A stretch of DNA of 64,000 nt from Streptomyces aureocirculatus (GCF_000720475.1 NZ_JOAP01000033.1:18080-82079), one strand, 5' to 3'. Shown: positions 44,544 through 55,286, numbered from the stretch's first letter. Translations and numbers: made by a program. Notes: generated by a model from the sequence alone, not told the origin.

Positions 44544-44723
44544 ATGGACTACGTCTCCGCGCTCGTGCCCCCCGTAGTGATGGCCGTGTTCTTCGTCGGT
44601 CTCATCGTGACGATCGTCAAGACCCAGGGCGGCGCCAACAAGGCCAAGGAGGACGCCGCCGTGGACGCGGCGATCGCCCGCGCCGAGTCCGTTCAGCAGA
44701 CCCCCAGGACCGGCGACGCCTGA
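44544..44723 (+). CDS. Small single-span membrane protein
   Basis: The protein has 59 residues, from ATG 44544 with GGGGG just upstream. A membrane helix at about 8-27 (LVPPVVMAVFFVGLIVTIVK) is followed by a short charged cytoplasmic tail with ANKAKEDAAVDAAIARAE. It ends shortly before a strong terminator. Function unknown. Confidence 0.75.
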   Translation: MDYVSALVPPVVMAVFFVGLIVTIVKTQGGANKAKEDAAVDAAIARAESVQQTPRTGDA

Positions 44724-44774
44724 CCGTCCACCGTTTCGCGGCAGGCGGGAAGCCGTAAGGCAGGACGCTGCCTC

Positions 44775-44811
44775 GGCGTACGACCCGACACTCGGGTCGT
44801 ACGCCCTTTTT
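44775..44811 (+). terminator. Intrinsic terminator after the small membrane protein
   Basis: A perfect 13-bp stem (44775-44787 with 44793-44805), 5-nt loop, then CTTTTT. It isolates the upstream unit from the BlaI-type gene. Confidence 0.92.
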
Positions 44812-44850
44812 GTTGCGAAAATGACCGGTATGCCACGTCCATCACGTCAT

Positions 44851-44868
44851 TAGTGGTCTCGCCCACTA
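44851..44868. promoter_or_regulatory. Palindrome just upstream of the BlaI-type gene, candidate operator
   Basis: TAGTGG (44851-44856) and CCACTA (44863-44868) are exact inverted arms around 6 nt, ending 10 nt before the GTG start. BlaI/MecI proteins bind palindromes of this size in their own promoters. Confidence 0.6.
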
Positions 44869-44878
44869 TTGTTCCACT

Positions 44879-45379
44879 GTGCCTCGCCCCTTGGGAGAAC
44901 TCGAAGACGCAGTGATGACACGGGTGTGGAAGTGGAACCGCCCCGTGACCGTTCGAGAAGTCCTGGAAGACCTTCAGCGGGAACGGTCCATCGCGTACAC
45001 GACTGTCATGACCGTTTTGGACAATCTCCATCAGAAGGGCTGGGTGCGCCGCGAAGCGGAAGGCCGGGCCTATCGATATGAGGCGGTCTCCACCCGTGCC
45101 GCCTACGCGGCCGCACTGATGAACGAAGCATGGTCGCAGAGTGACAACCCGGCATCCGCACTCGTCGCGTTCTTCGGCATGATGTCGCCGCAGCAGCGGC
45201 AAGCGCTCAGCGACGCCGTTCGCATGGTCGAAGGCGACACGGTTCGCAACAACGAAGCCGAAGCCAACGCCGAAGCCGACGCCGAAGCCGAAGCCGCCCA
45301 TGGCGAAGCCGAAGCCCGAGCGGCGGCGGCGGAAGAGGCGCAGAACCCCGCGGCCCCGGAGTCCGGGACCGAACGATAG
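44879..45379 (+). CDS. BlaI/MecI-family transcriptional repressor
   Basis: The protein has 166 residues, from GTG 44879 with no Shine-Dalgarno sequence (possibly leaderless). Residues 1-70 form the winged helix: LGELEDAVMTRVWKW, TVREVLEDLQRERSIAYTTV and MTVLDNLHQKGWVRRE. A dimerisation helix with LVAFFGMMSPQQRQALSDAV follows. The C-terminal 40 residues are a Glu/Ala-rich repetitive tail. No M56 metalloprotease sensor (BlaR/MecR) lies next to it, so how the repressor is inactivated is unknown. A palindrome sits in its promoter. Confidence 0.9.
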   Translation: MPRPLGELEDAVMTRVWKWNRPVTVREVLEDLQRERSIAYTTVMTVLDNLHQKGWVRREAEGRAYRYEAVSTRAAYAAALMNEAWSQSDNPASALVAFFGMMSPQQRQALSDAVRMVEGDTVRNNEAEANAEADAEAEAAHGEAEARAAAAEEAQNPAAPESGTER

Positions 45380-45388
45380 CGTCCGCCC

Positions 45389-46018
45389 ATGCCAGCACAG
45401 CCCGACGAACTGTCCCAGCCACCCGGCGAACCCGGCGGCCCATGCGAACCCGGTGAACCCGGTGAACTCGGCGGGCCCGGCATGCTCCCGGCAAATGCGG
45501 TCTCGGTGCGCAGGGCCCGTACCGCCGATGTGCCCGCGGTGCGGGCCCTGCTCGATCCCTACGTCCGGCGCGGCATCCTGCTCGACAAAGCGACCGTCAC
45601 GCTTTACGAGGACATCCAGGAGTTCTGGGTGGCGGAACGCGTGTCAGGCCAAGGCAAAGCCGGTCCCGTGGTGGGCTGCGGCGCGTTGCACGTGATGTGG
45701 GAAGACCTCGCCGAAGTACGCACCCTGGCGGTGAATCCACAGGTCAAGGGCGCGGGAGTGGGACATCGGCTGCTCGGTGAGTTGCTGCGGACCGCTCGTC
45801 GGCTCGGCGTACGACGCGTTTTCTGCCTCACCTTCGAAGTCGACTTCTTCGCCAAGCACGGCTTCGTGGAGATCGGCGAGACGTCCGTCGATACCGTCGA
45901 CCGAGATGTCTACACCGAGCTGCTGCGTTCCTATGACGAGGGCGTCGCGGAGTTCCTCGGCCTCGAACGAGTGAAACCGAACACCTTGGGCAACAGCCGG
46001 ATGCTTCTGCATCTGTGA
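45389..46018 (+). CDS. GNAT amino-acid N-acetyltransferase (N-acetylglutamate synthase-like)
   Basis: The protein has 209 residues from ATG 45389, without Shine-Dalgarno sequence. An internal ATG at 45482 (MLPANAVSVRRAR) may be the real start, since the first 30 residues are only Gly/Pro/Glu repeats. The GNAT fold is clear: VSVRRARTADVPAVRALLDP, AEVRTLAVNPQVKGAGVGHR with the acetyl-CoA loop, and FCLTFEVDFFAKHGFVEIGE. The pattern matches the short ArgA-type synthases of actinobacteria that make N-acetylglutamate for arginine synthesis. That assignment is by resemblance. Confidence 0.82.
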   Translation: MPAQPDELSQPPGEPGGPCEPGEPGELGGPGMLPANAVSVRRARTADVPAVRALLDPYVRRGILLDKATVTLYEDIQEFWVAERVSGQGKAGPVVGCGALHVMWEDLAEVRTLAVNPQVKGAGVGHRLLGELLRTARRLGVRRVFCLTFEVDFFAKHGFVEIGETSVDTVDRDVYTELLRSYDEGVAEFLGLERVKPNTLGNSRMLLHL

Positions 46019-46242
46019 TCGTGACCGAGCTATTCCGGGCAGTCACATGGCCGGTGGGCTATGTCCGAAACGCGCATGTTTCCCGGGATCCCGTCGAGCT
46101 GGTCTCTCCCAGGGGTTTGTGTTTTTCCGGGAAAAGCGGTTTGCTTTCCGACGTACTGCAGTGCTGCATATAACAGGGGGCGGCGAATCGGCGGCTCATG
46201 CCGCATGGTCCGGCCCTGAAGTTATCGATGAAAGGAAATCCG
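46019..46242 (+). promoter_or_regulatory. AT-richer upstream region of lsr2
   Basis: This 224-bp gap is noticeably richer in A and T than its surroundings, especially 46120-46175. It contains a TTTTCCGGGAAAA palindrome-like element near 46123-46135. It presumably holds the lsr2 promoter. Lsr2 binds AT-rich DNA, so autoregulation is possible. Confidence 0.45.
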
Positions 46243-46578
46243 GTGGCACAGAAGGTTCAGGTCCTTCTTGTCGATGACCTCGACGGCGGCGAGGCGGACG
46301 AGACCGTGACGTTCGCGCTGGACGGCAAGACGTACGAGATCGATCTCACCACCGCCAACGCAGACAAGCTCCGCGGTCTTCTCGAGGCGTACGTGAAGAG
46401 CGGGCGTCGGACGGGTGGCCGCTCCAGCGGACGCGGCAAGTCCCGGACCGCGACGTCCGGCGGCAGCCAGGACACCGCGCAGATCCGCGCGTGGGCGAAG
46501 GACAACGGCTTCGAGGTCAACGACCGCGGCCGCGTCCCCGCGTCCATCCGCGAGGCCTACGAGAAGGCCAACGGCTGA
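46243..46578 (+). CDS. lsr2: Lsr2 nucleoid-associated xenogeneic silencer
   Basis: The protein has 111 residues, from GTG 46243 with AAAGGA 7 nt upstream. The N-terminal dimerisation domain (VQVLLVDDLDGGEADETVTF, DGKTYEIDLT) is joined by a basic Gly/Arg/Ser linker to the DNA-binding domain. That domain (IRAWAKDNGFEVNDRGRVPA) carries the AT-hook-like R95-G-R97. Lsr2 coats AT-rich foreign DNA and silences it. Its 3' end overlaps the convergent gene by 22 bp. Confidence 0.96.
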   Translation: MAQKVQVLLVDDLDGGEADETVTFALDGKTYEIDLTTANADKLRGLLEAYVKSGRRTGGRSSGRGKSRTATSGGSQDTAQIRAWAKDNGFEVNDRGRVPASIREAYEKANG

Positions 46579-47231
46579 CTGCTCTGACGCCGCAGCCGGA
46601 CCCGGTGGCACTGCGTTGCCGCCGTGTCCACGAGGCGTACGAGGTCGGAGCCCGCGGCGGAGCCGGAATGGGGGTCGGTTCCGCTGCCGTCCGCGCACAG
46701 GGCCGGGCTCGGCCCCGGGGCGGACGGCGGTGTCGGTGACGGCAAGGTCAGTGACGGCAAGGTCAGTGACGGCAACGTCGCCTCCACCTCGCAGTTGGGC
46801 TCGGGGGCCCGCAGCCACACGGCGGCCCCCGGTCGGCCGACCGCGCCGGGAGGGGTGGGCGCGTCCACGAGACCGCCCGCGCCGATCCCCTTGAGGTCCA
46901 GGGGGATGCCCCCCCACTCCAGCCAGTCGAGCAGTCCCGGCAGCTCGTCCGCGCTGCCCGCGGCCACGAAGAGCCGCATCGTCTCCCCGTGCAGGGCCAC
47001 GGGCGCCTTCGGGCCCGCGTGCCGCAGCGCCGCGAAGCCCGCCTCCGCCGGCAGTTCGAGCACGTCGAAGCGCAGCCCCGTGAGCAGCCTGACGCCGGGG
47101 CCGGAAGCCACGGCCCAGCCCAGGCCGTTCTCGTACCAGCACCGCTCCGCCGCCGGATCCCACGGCCCCGGCGCCGGGGCGTCCCGCTGACGCGACACCG
47201 GCGGTCGGGGGTGGGGAACGCTGAGGGCCAT
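46557..47231 (-). CDS. Hypothetical protein found beside lsr2
   Basis: The protein has 224 residues, from ATG 47231. After a Pro-rich leader, residues 30-130 form a compact domain: RCWYENGLGWAVASGPGVRL, FDVLELPAEAGFAALR, ELPGLLDWLEWGGIPLDL. The region 150-175 contains a repeated SLTLP segment from a 15-bp DNA repeat. The C-terminal block has LVRLVDTAATQCHRVRLRRQ. It recalls the N-terminal domain of bifunctional DNA primase/polymerase-like proteins of Streptomyces, but no catalytic motif is visible. The 3' end overlaps lsr2. Confidence 0.75.
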   Translation of the reverse strand: MALSVPHPRPPVSRQRDAPAPGPWDPAAERCWYENGLGWAVASGPGVRLLTGLRFDVLELPAEAGFAALRHAGPKAPVALHGETMRLFVAAGSADELPGLLDWLEWGGIPLDLKGIGAGGLVDAPTPPGAVGRPGAAVWLRAPEPNCEVEATLPSLTLPSLTLPSPTPPSAPGPSPALCADGSGTDPHSGSAAGSDLVRLVDTAATQCHRVRLRRQSSQPLAFS

Positions 47232-47348
47232 GCCCGGAGCAACCGGGCGAGACGCACTGGGGTTACGGCCCTGTCACGATGGGTGTGGGTTCTGTCGCGC
47301 TCGGTGGTCGATCCGGGGGCGTATTGGCGCACTTCACGGCGCAAGGGT

Positions 47349-47370
47349 GTTCGCCCGTAGCGGAGCGAAC
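47349..47370. promoter_or_regulatory. Inverted repeat in the clpC upstream region, ClgR-like
   Basis: GTTCGC (47349-47354) and GCGAAC (47365-47370) are exact inverted arms 10 nt apart. The left arm is also followed after 5 nt by GCG, as in the ClgR box. It lies about 330 nt upstream of clpC. Confidence 0.45.
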
Positions 47371-47455
47371 CGGTGCGCGCTGCATGGAGAGTCAGTGCAT
47401 ACGGGTAAGACATCCCTAGTGGGGAGGGGCGACACGCGGCGTTCAGGTGTCCCAC

Positions 47456-47472
47456 GTTCGCCAACGGCGTAC
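47456..47472. promoter_or_regulatory. Candidate ClgR box upstream of clpC
   Basis: GTTCGC, 5 nt, GCGTAC (47456-47472) fits the GTTCGC-N5-GCGNAC pattern I recall for ClgR, the activator of clp genes in actinobacteria. It lies 225-241 nt upstream of the clpC start. The 465-bp gap before clpC otherwise shows no gene. Confidence 0.55.
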
Positions 47473-47696
47473 TCGTAGCGAGGGTGACGGCCTGGCCTGC
47501 GGGAACATCATCTCCCACCATCAAGTTGTGGCATGTGTCGGCGTTGGAGCCGGGAAGCGTTCTCTACCGTAGTGAGGGTGATCCGGACGGGTGTCGGCAG
47601 TTGGAATGAGCGGTCCCCGCTTGCGGGACTAAGCTGCGGAAGGACAGGGAGGGGAGCGTCCCCTTACTGCCTGACCGCTCTGAGGAGCGATTAACG

Positions 47697-50219
<2,523 letters not shown>

Positions 50220-50247
50220 CGCGGGCGCTTTGCCTGAGCAGCGCGTA

Positions 50248-50289
50248 GGGGCTGCCCCGGACCTTCGGGTCCGGGGCAGCCCCTTTTCC
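50248..50289 (+). terminator. Intrinsic terminator after clpC with UUCG loop
   Basis: A perfect 16-bp stem (50248-50263 with 50268-50283) closes a TTCG tetraloop and is followed by TTTTCC. Confidence 0.95.
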
Positions 50290-50469
50290 GTGTTTGTACG
50301 GTCGTGAGGGTGGCGTGTTCCAGGAGGTGTTCCGTTCAACTCGAAGAGCCGTAGTGTTTTGATTCCGGAGGGTGAATTCCCAGGTAGGAATGCGGTCGGA
50401 CGCAAGCCGGGCAAGGGGTGGGCCCATGGATTCGGCGCATCCTTGCCGTACGGATATCGGCCGCCCAGT

Positions 50470-53469
50470 TCAAGACGGGTGACGGGGCGGTGCTGCGGCG
50501 TGGTCTTCCCAGTGGGCCGGGAGAGCCAGGTGTTCGATGCCGGGGAAAAGTGACCGGGCCCGTGCCAGGGCGGTCGCTGAGGCGGGCTCCCAGTCGCGGG
50601 TGCTGATCAGCAGCAGCTCGGTGATGCCGGGCATGCTCAGGTCATCGGGTGCGTGGGCGAGGCTGTCGGCAGGTACGGCCAGTCCGGTGAGGTGGCGCAG
50701 GCGGGCGAGGTTCCGCCACGCCGCTTGTGAGCCGGGGAACTCCTCCGTGTTGCTGAAGATGAGCCGGCGCAGCTCCGGCCAGCGGCCGATGAGGTGTAGA
50801 TCCCGGTCCTCGATGCCGGTGTCCAGGAACAGCCCGAACGTGTGCAGCGGCGCCTCGGCGGGGATCTGGTCGAGAGCCCAGGGCTCTCGACTGCCCGCGA
50901 CGCGCAAAGCCCGCAGGCGCCGCAACGCCACCAGAGCGTCCCGCGTGAGATGGGCGGGCGAGAGCCCGAGGAACAGATACGTGGGCTCGCACTCGACGAT
51001 CAGGTGCGACGCCGCATCGGGGGACACGCCGTCGCGGATGTCCAGGTCCGCGGGTCGCAGACCGAGCCTCAGCACCTCGTCCACGTGCTCGTCCGCATGG
51101 AAGGTGAAGTGGGTCGAGCCGTCGTCCAGACGGGCCACGACCTGCTCGGCGTACGTACGGCAGTCGAAGCGGTGCCAGCCCCACATGAGCTGACTGCGGA
51201 CCGCCTGGTCGGGGTGGTCCACGTACCGGGCGAGGAACGGGATCGCCGCGTCCGAGCGCACATGGGTCGCGGCGGTCACCACGTGCCGGGCGGCGTCGCC
51301 GGAGACCTCGTCCGGGCCGGGGAGCAGGTCGAGGATCATCGGCCCCGCGGCCGCGAGGTCCCGCGCGTCCTCCGGGCCACGCGGCGGGATCAGATCGGCC
51401 GTCCGCCGCTCGACCTCCTCCCGCGCCGAGGGCGCCAGCTCCGCCGCGTGCTCCAGGCAGGCCGCCGCGAGGAGGTGTGCGCGCCTGCGGGCGGAGGAGT
51501 CGGCGTGGGTGTCGCCGTACGCGAGCAAGTCGCCGAGTAGCTCGGCACGTTCGCGGGGGCGGGCCTGGGCGACCGCCATGCGGATGACGTCCTCCCACTG
51601 GTCGTCCGCACCGTGCCGGGCGAGCACCCCGAAGTCGCCCTCGTCCACGGCGGCCCGCGCGCCGAGGAAGTCCTGGAAGGTGCGGTGCACGAACTCCACG
51701 GTGTCCGGGCCGGGTTCGCGCAGCAGCCCACTGCGGTGCAGGAAGTGGGCGTACACCGCGTCGGCGTCGCCCAGGGCCGCGAGTTCCGGGACGGCGGGCA
51801 GGGCGTCCCGGATGATCGTGGTGGCGCGGGTGCGGTCCAGCTCCGTACGGCCGTTGCGGATCAGCCAGTAGGCGAGCCGCTGCAAAAGCTGGAGCTGGGG
51901 CTCCTCGCGGAGTTCGGGCACGTGCAGATGGCGCTCGCGGTCGCGGCGGATCAGGAGCATGGACAGGGCGGCCGTGTAGAGGTCCTTGCGGCCGAGCGGC
52001 AGAAAGCCGCGGCGGTCCCGGTGCAGGGCGCACAGCAGCCCGCACAGCAGCGGGTTGGTGGCGAGCCTGCCGAGCTCCGGCTTGCCGCGCACGGCGTCGA
52101 GGAGCTGGGTCCGGTACGCCGTAAGGGCCGCGTCCTGCTCCGGCGAGCCGGTCGCCGCGGCCCGGTGCCAGCGCGCGATGAACCTGGCCACGTCGGCCGC
52201 GCTCATCGGCGCGAGGGTCAGCTCCGTGAAGTCCTCGTCGGCGAGCCAGTCCTCGCGTACGGCCGAGGGCCGGGACGTCACCAGCCAGCGGTTGCCGGGG
52301 TAGGCGTCCATGAGGTCCGTCAGCCACGCGCGCGTGCGGGCGCGTTCGGCCTCGGGGACCTCGTCGATGCCGTCGACGAGGACCAGGGCGCGGCCCGCGG
52401 TCAGGACGCGGGCCTCCCAGCCGTCCGGCTGGGTCCCCGCGAGCGGTGACACGGCGGTCAGGAAGTCCTTCGGCGCGGGGAGGCGCTCGCCGTGGGCGGT
52501 CAGGGTGCGCAAGGGCAGGACGTAGGGGACGCGGTCGTGCAGATAGGCCATGCGCGCGCCGGGGCGCGGGGCGGCGGCGGAGACCGCGAGCCACTGGACG
52601 AGGGTCGTCTTGCCCGAGCCCGCCTCACCGCGGAGGAGTACGCGGTCGTGCGTGGCGAGGGCCTCGTCGGCGGGGCGGGGCGCCGAGTCGAGGTCCGCCT
52701 CGCGGATCGGGTACAGATCGTCCCCGATCCGCACCTCGCCCAGGGGCCGTCCCTCCCCGGTCGCCGTCAGGCTCAGATAGGCCGCGTCCAGGGGCCAGGT
52801 GCCCGGCGAGTCGGCCAGGTCGATCCCGAAGATCGTCAGCTTGCCGTGCTTCTTCGCGACATGGGCGAGGTAGCGCTGCTCGAACCGCACGTCCTCCGCC
52901 CCCGGGAGCGGGTTCCGCGCGATCAACTCGTCAACTTTGGCTATGAGTTCCGCCTGGTTGCGGCTCTGCTCCACCAAGGTGCGGGCCACGAAGGCCGAAC
53001 GCTGCGTGAAGAAGTTCAGGACGTGCAGGCACGCCGTGGTCAGCAGCCGTTCGTAGAAGTACGCGGCGTCCGCCGACAGCTCCCTTGCCGGGTCCCCACC
53101 GGTACGGCGCAGCCGGTTCGCCAGCTCCTGATGGCCGAGGGACACCGCCTCCACGTCCGTGAGGGTGAGGGCGCCGAGCGCGAGCAGCGTGCCGGTCAGG
53201 GCGTGGACGACGGCTTCCTCCTCGTCGTGGGGGAGGGGGCGTTCGCCGTGCTCACCGGCGCGTACGGCCTGCCGGACCAGCTCGGTCACCAGGCCGCGCA
53301 CGTCCTTCTCGGCGAGGTGGCGCCGCTCGCCGCGGAACGACACCAGGCCGTCGACGCGCACCGGTTCGTCCACCAGGCCCGCCCCCGGCCCCGGCCGCGC
53401 GAACAGCTTCCTGATCAGCGGGGAGACGACGCCGGACGCGATGCGGATGCCAAGGGCCGCGGGATCCAT
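50470..53469 (-). CDS. NACHT-domain STAND NTPase (bacterial NLR-like)
   Basis: The protein has 999 residues from ATG 53469; no good Shine-Dalgarno sequence is seen. Residues 1-180 are a helical N-terminal domain (MDPAALGIRIASGVVSPLIR) of the kind found in front of Streptomyces NACHT proteins. The NACHT module has Walker A GEAGSGKT (281-288), Walker B ALVLVDGIDE (361-370), a sensor region WLVTSRPSA near 395-403 and the winged-helix end motif EFVHRTFQDFLGARA (592-606). The C-terminal 380 residues are helical then leucine-rich, like irregular LRRs. Bacterial NACHT proteins of this design protect against phage; no separate effector gene adjoins. Role here is inferred. Confidence 0.9.
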   Translation of the reverse strand: MDPAALGIRIASGVVSPLIRKLFARPGPGAGLVDEPVRVDGLVSFRGERRHLAEKDVRGLVTELVRQAVRAGEHGERPLPHDEEEAVVHALTGTLLALGALTLTDVEAVSLGHQELANRLRRTGGDPARELSADAAYFYERLLTTACLHVLNFFTQRSAFVARTLVEQSRNQAELIAKVDELIARNPLPGAEDVRFEQRYLAHVAKKHGKLTIFGIDLADSPGTWPLDAAYLSLTATGEGRPLGEVRIGDDLYPIREADLDSAPRPADEALATHDRVLLRGEAGSGKTTLVQWLAVSAAAPRPGARMAYLHDRVPYVLPLRTLTAHGERLPAPKDFLTAVSPLAGTQPDGWEARVLTAGRALVLVDGIDEVPEAERARTRAWLTDLMDAYPGNRWLVTSRPSAVREDWLADEDFTELTLAPMSAADVARFIARWHRAAATGSPEQDAALTAYRTQLLDAVRGKPELGRLATNPLLCGLLCALHRDRRGFLPLGRKDLYTAALSMLLIRRDRERHLHVPELREEPQLQLLQRLAYWLIRNGRTELDRTRATTIIRDALPAVPELAALGDADAVYAHFLHRSGLLREPGPDTVEFVHRTFQDFLGARAAVDEGDFGVLARHGADDQWEDVIRMAVAQARPRERAELLGDLLAYGDTHADSSARRRAHLLAAACLEHAAELAPSAREEVERRTADLIPPRGPEDARDLAAAGPMILDLLPGPDEVSGDAARHVVTAATHVRSDAAIPFLARYVDHPDQAVRSQLMWGWHRFDCRTYAEQVVARLDDGSTHFTFHADEHVDEVLRLGLRPADLDIRDGVSPDAASHLIVECEPTYLFLGLSPAHLTRDALVALRRLRALRVAGSREPWALDQIPAEAPLHTFGLFLDTGIEDRDLHLIGRWPELRRLIFSNTEEFPGSQAAWRNLARLRHLTGLAVPADSLAHAPDDLSMPGITELLLISTRDWEPASATALARARSLFPGIEHLALPAHWEDHAAAPPRHPS

Positions 53470-53837
53470 GCGCGAGAGCGTAGTGGGCGTAGCGCGCGTC
53501 ACATTCCGGGGGTGCGGAATCGTGCCGTCCGGTGATGTGACGCACAGGGCATACGTCACATACGAGGTTTGATAGTGGTCGTTCCGGGCATCGCGGCCCG
53601 GACCACCCCTGCGGGATGACCGAAGAAACCTAAGGGATCGAAGAAGCCGCCGGAAACGGACGTCTCGGGTACGGCCACTCCTAGTAGAGGGGCTGTTTGA
53701 GTGCGGGGCGGGGTGGGGGTTACCAAGGGATAGCCGTCCGGCATGCGCAGTCCGTGTGCCGGATTCCCTTTTGCCCGTGTCACCCCTTCTTTGCCCGCTC
53801 CACCCCGTCCCCCCTGCCTTGCCCCGGAGGTTTCCCC
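53470..53837. other. Gap between the NACHT gene and the M23 hydrolase
   Basis: The 368-bp gap holds the divergent promoters. An imperfect hairpin (TCCGGGC at 53583-53589 pairing with GCCCGGA at 53596-53602) is visible. The long GC-rich leader before the M23 gene could hold a structured RNA, since several Streptomyces wall-hydrolase genes have a c-di-AMP riboswitch, but I cannot recognise its conserved elements here. Confidence 0.3.
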
Positions 53838-54518
53838 ATGCCGAAGCGCGCCACGACTCACTCTTTCGCCCCGTCCCCGCGTCGTACCCGGGCGGCCGTC
53901 CTCGCCGCCGGTGTCGGTGTCACGACGGTGCTCGGAGCCGGGGTCGCGGCCGCCGCCGACGCCAAGGGCTCGGTGCAGTCCGTGACCGCCTCGTCCGTGG
54001 GGGCGCAGGCCGCCGCCCAGGCCAAGGCGGCCGAGCACGCCAAGCAGGCCGCCGGCAAGAAGGCGGCGCAGGCCAAGCAGGCCGCCGCCAAGAAGGCCGC
54101 CGCCTGGCAGGACCCGGTCGAGAACTACCGTCTGTCCGCGAGCTTCGGCCTCGGCGGCAGCATGTGGTCCAGCAAGCACTCCGGCCAGGACTTCGCCGTG
54201 CCGATCGGCACCGTCGTGAAGTCCGTGCACGCCGGCACCGTCGTCAAGGCGGGACCGAACGGCGCCGGTGACGGCCCCGCGTACGGCAACGCCGTGGTGA
54301 TCAAGCACGCCGACGGCACGTTCTCGCAGTACGCGCACCTGTCGAAGGTCGAGGTCCGCCCCGGCCAGGCCATCGGCACCGGCCAGCGCATCGCCCTGTC
54401 CGGCAACACCGGCAACTCCAGCGGCCCGCACCTGCACTTCGAGATCCGTACGACGCCGAACTACGGCTCGGCCGTGAACCCGGTCAACTTCCTCCGTGAG
54501 CAGGGCGTCCGCGTCTGA
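53838..54518 (+). CDS. Secreted M23-family peptidoglycan endopeptidase
   Basis: The protein has 226 residues, from ATG 53838 with GGAGG 8 nt upstream. A signal peptide (about 1-40, ending VAAAADA) is followed by an Ala/Lys-rich helical or coiled linker (50-90). The LytM/M23 domain has the zinc ligands H114-S-G-Q-D118 and H198-L-H200-F-E, with HADGTFSQYAHLSK between. It should cut peptide cross-links of the wall. No LysM or other binding domain is present. Confidence 0.93.
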   Translation: MPKRATTHSFAPSPRRTRAAVLAAGVGVTTVLGAGVAAAADAKGSVQSVTASSVGAQAAAQAKAAEHAKQAAGKKAAQAKQAAAKKAAAWQDPVENYRLSASFGLGGSMWSSKHSGQDFAVPIGTVVKSVHAGTVVKAGPNGAGDGPAYGNAVVIKHADGTFSQYAHLSKVEVRPGQAIGTGQRIALSGNTGNSSGPHLHFEIRTTPNYGSAVNPVNFLREQGVRV

Positions 54519-54591
54519 TCCCCCGCGCGTGACGCCCCGGCTCAGGCGCGGTGAGTCTGGGTCGGCACAGGCGTGGTGAGCCTGGGTCGGC

Positions 54592-55176
54592 TCAGGCGTC
54601 GTGGTGCGCCTGGGTCACCAAGTCGATGGCGACCTCGAGGATGGCTTTCCGCTTCTCCTCGGGGTCGCCTTCGGCGTCCTTGAGCACGAACATCCCGCCG
54701 TGCATCGTGAACAGCGCGCTGAAGCAGCGCACCTGTGCGGTCATCGGCGTCGACGGGTCGTCGTGGCGGAGGATGTCCAGGAGCTGGAACATCCGGTCCT
54801 TGAAGCTCTCGCCCGTCTTCAGGTCGCGCATCGTCGCCTGGTTCTCCTGCATGAAGCGGAAGAGCGGGGCGCCCTCGTCGAGGATGCCGCTGTAGCGCGT
54901 CAGGATCGTGCGCTTGGTCTCCAGGGTGCGCGGCTGCTCCTTGCCCCAGGCGATCAGCTCGTCGATGGGCCGCGTCAGATCGTCGAAGATGCTGGTGAGG
55001 ATGTCTTCCTTGGTCTTGAAGTGGTAGTACAGCGCCGCCTTCGTGACCTCCAGACGCTCGGCGATCTCGCGCAGGGACGTCTTCTCGTACCCCTGCTCGG
55101 CGAAGAGTGCGAGTGCCACGTCCTGAATGCGCTGACGGGTGTCCCCGCGACGCCGCTGCCTGCCTGTGCTGCCCAT
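54592..55176 (-). CDS. TetR-family regulator of the adjacent efflux gene
   Basis: The protein has 194 residues, from ATG 55176. The N-terminal helix-turn-helix is typical: RQRIQDVALALFAEQGYEKT, SLREIAERLEVTKAALYYHF, KTKEDILTSIF. The C-terminal domain is helical with a Met/Phe-rich stretch likely to hold a ligand (FSALFTMHGGMFVL). It is divergent from the MFS gene, and long inverted repeats lie between the two starts, so it probably represses both. Confidence 0.94.
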   Translation of the reverse strand: MGSTGRQRRRGDTRQRIQDVALALFAEQGYEKTSLREIAERLEVTKAALYYHFKTKEDILTSIFDDLTRPIDELIAWGKEQPRTLETKRTILTRYSGILDEGAPLFRFMQENQATMRDLKTGESFKDRMFQLLDILRHDDPSTPMTAQVRCFSALFTMHGGMFVLKDAEGDPEEKRKAILEVAIDLVTQAHHDA

Positions 55177-55213
55177 GGTGGCGATCCTCGCACTTCTCCC
55201 CGGCCCAGCCCGA

Positions 55214-55286
55214 ACTTACTTGACGCCCGGCTAGTTAAGGGTCTACTTTCCTCTACTGTAGCCAACTTGCCGGGCGGCAAGTAAGT
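55214..55286. promoter_or_regulatory. Paired inverted repeats between tetR and the MFS gene, operator
   Basis: Positions 55214-55231 and 55269-55286 are reverse complements in 17 of 18 positions (ACTTACTTG at the outer left, CAAGTAAGT at the outer right). The right one also contains a tighter palindrome, ACTTGCC-GGGC-GGCAAGT, at 55265-55282. The region is AT-richer than its flanks. This fits a TetR dimer site or sites covering both promoters. Confidence 0.75.

Noticed and set aside
53560..53837. Possible c-di-AMP (ydaO-type) riboswitch before the M23 hydrolase
   Set aside because: Such riboswitches precede some Streptomyces wall-hydrolase genes, but I could not find the conserved core elements by eye. 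A covariance-model search would decide.
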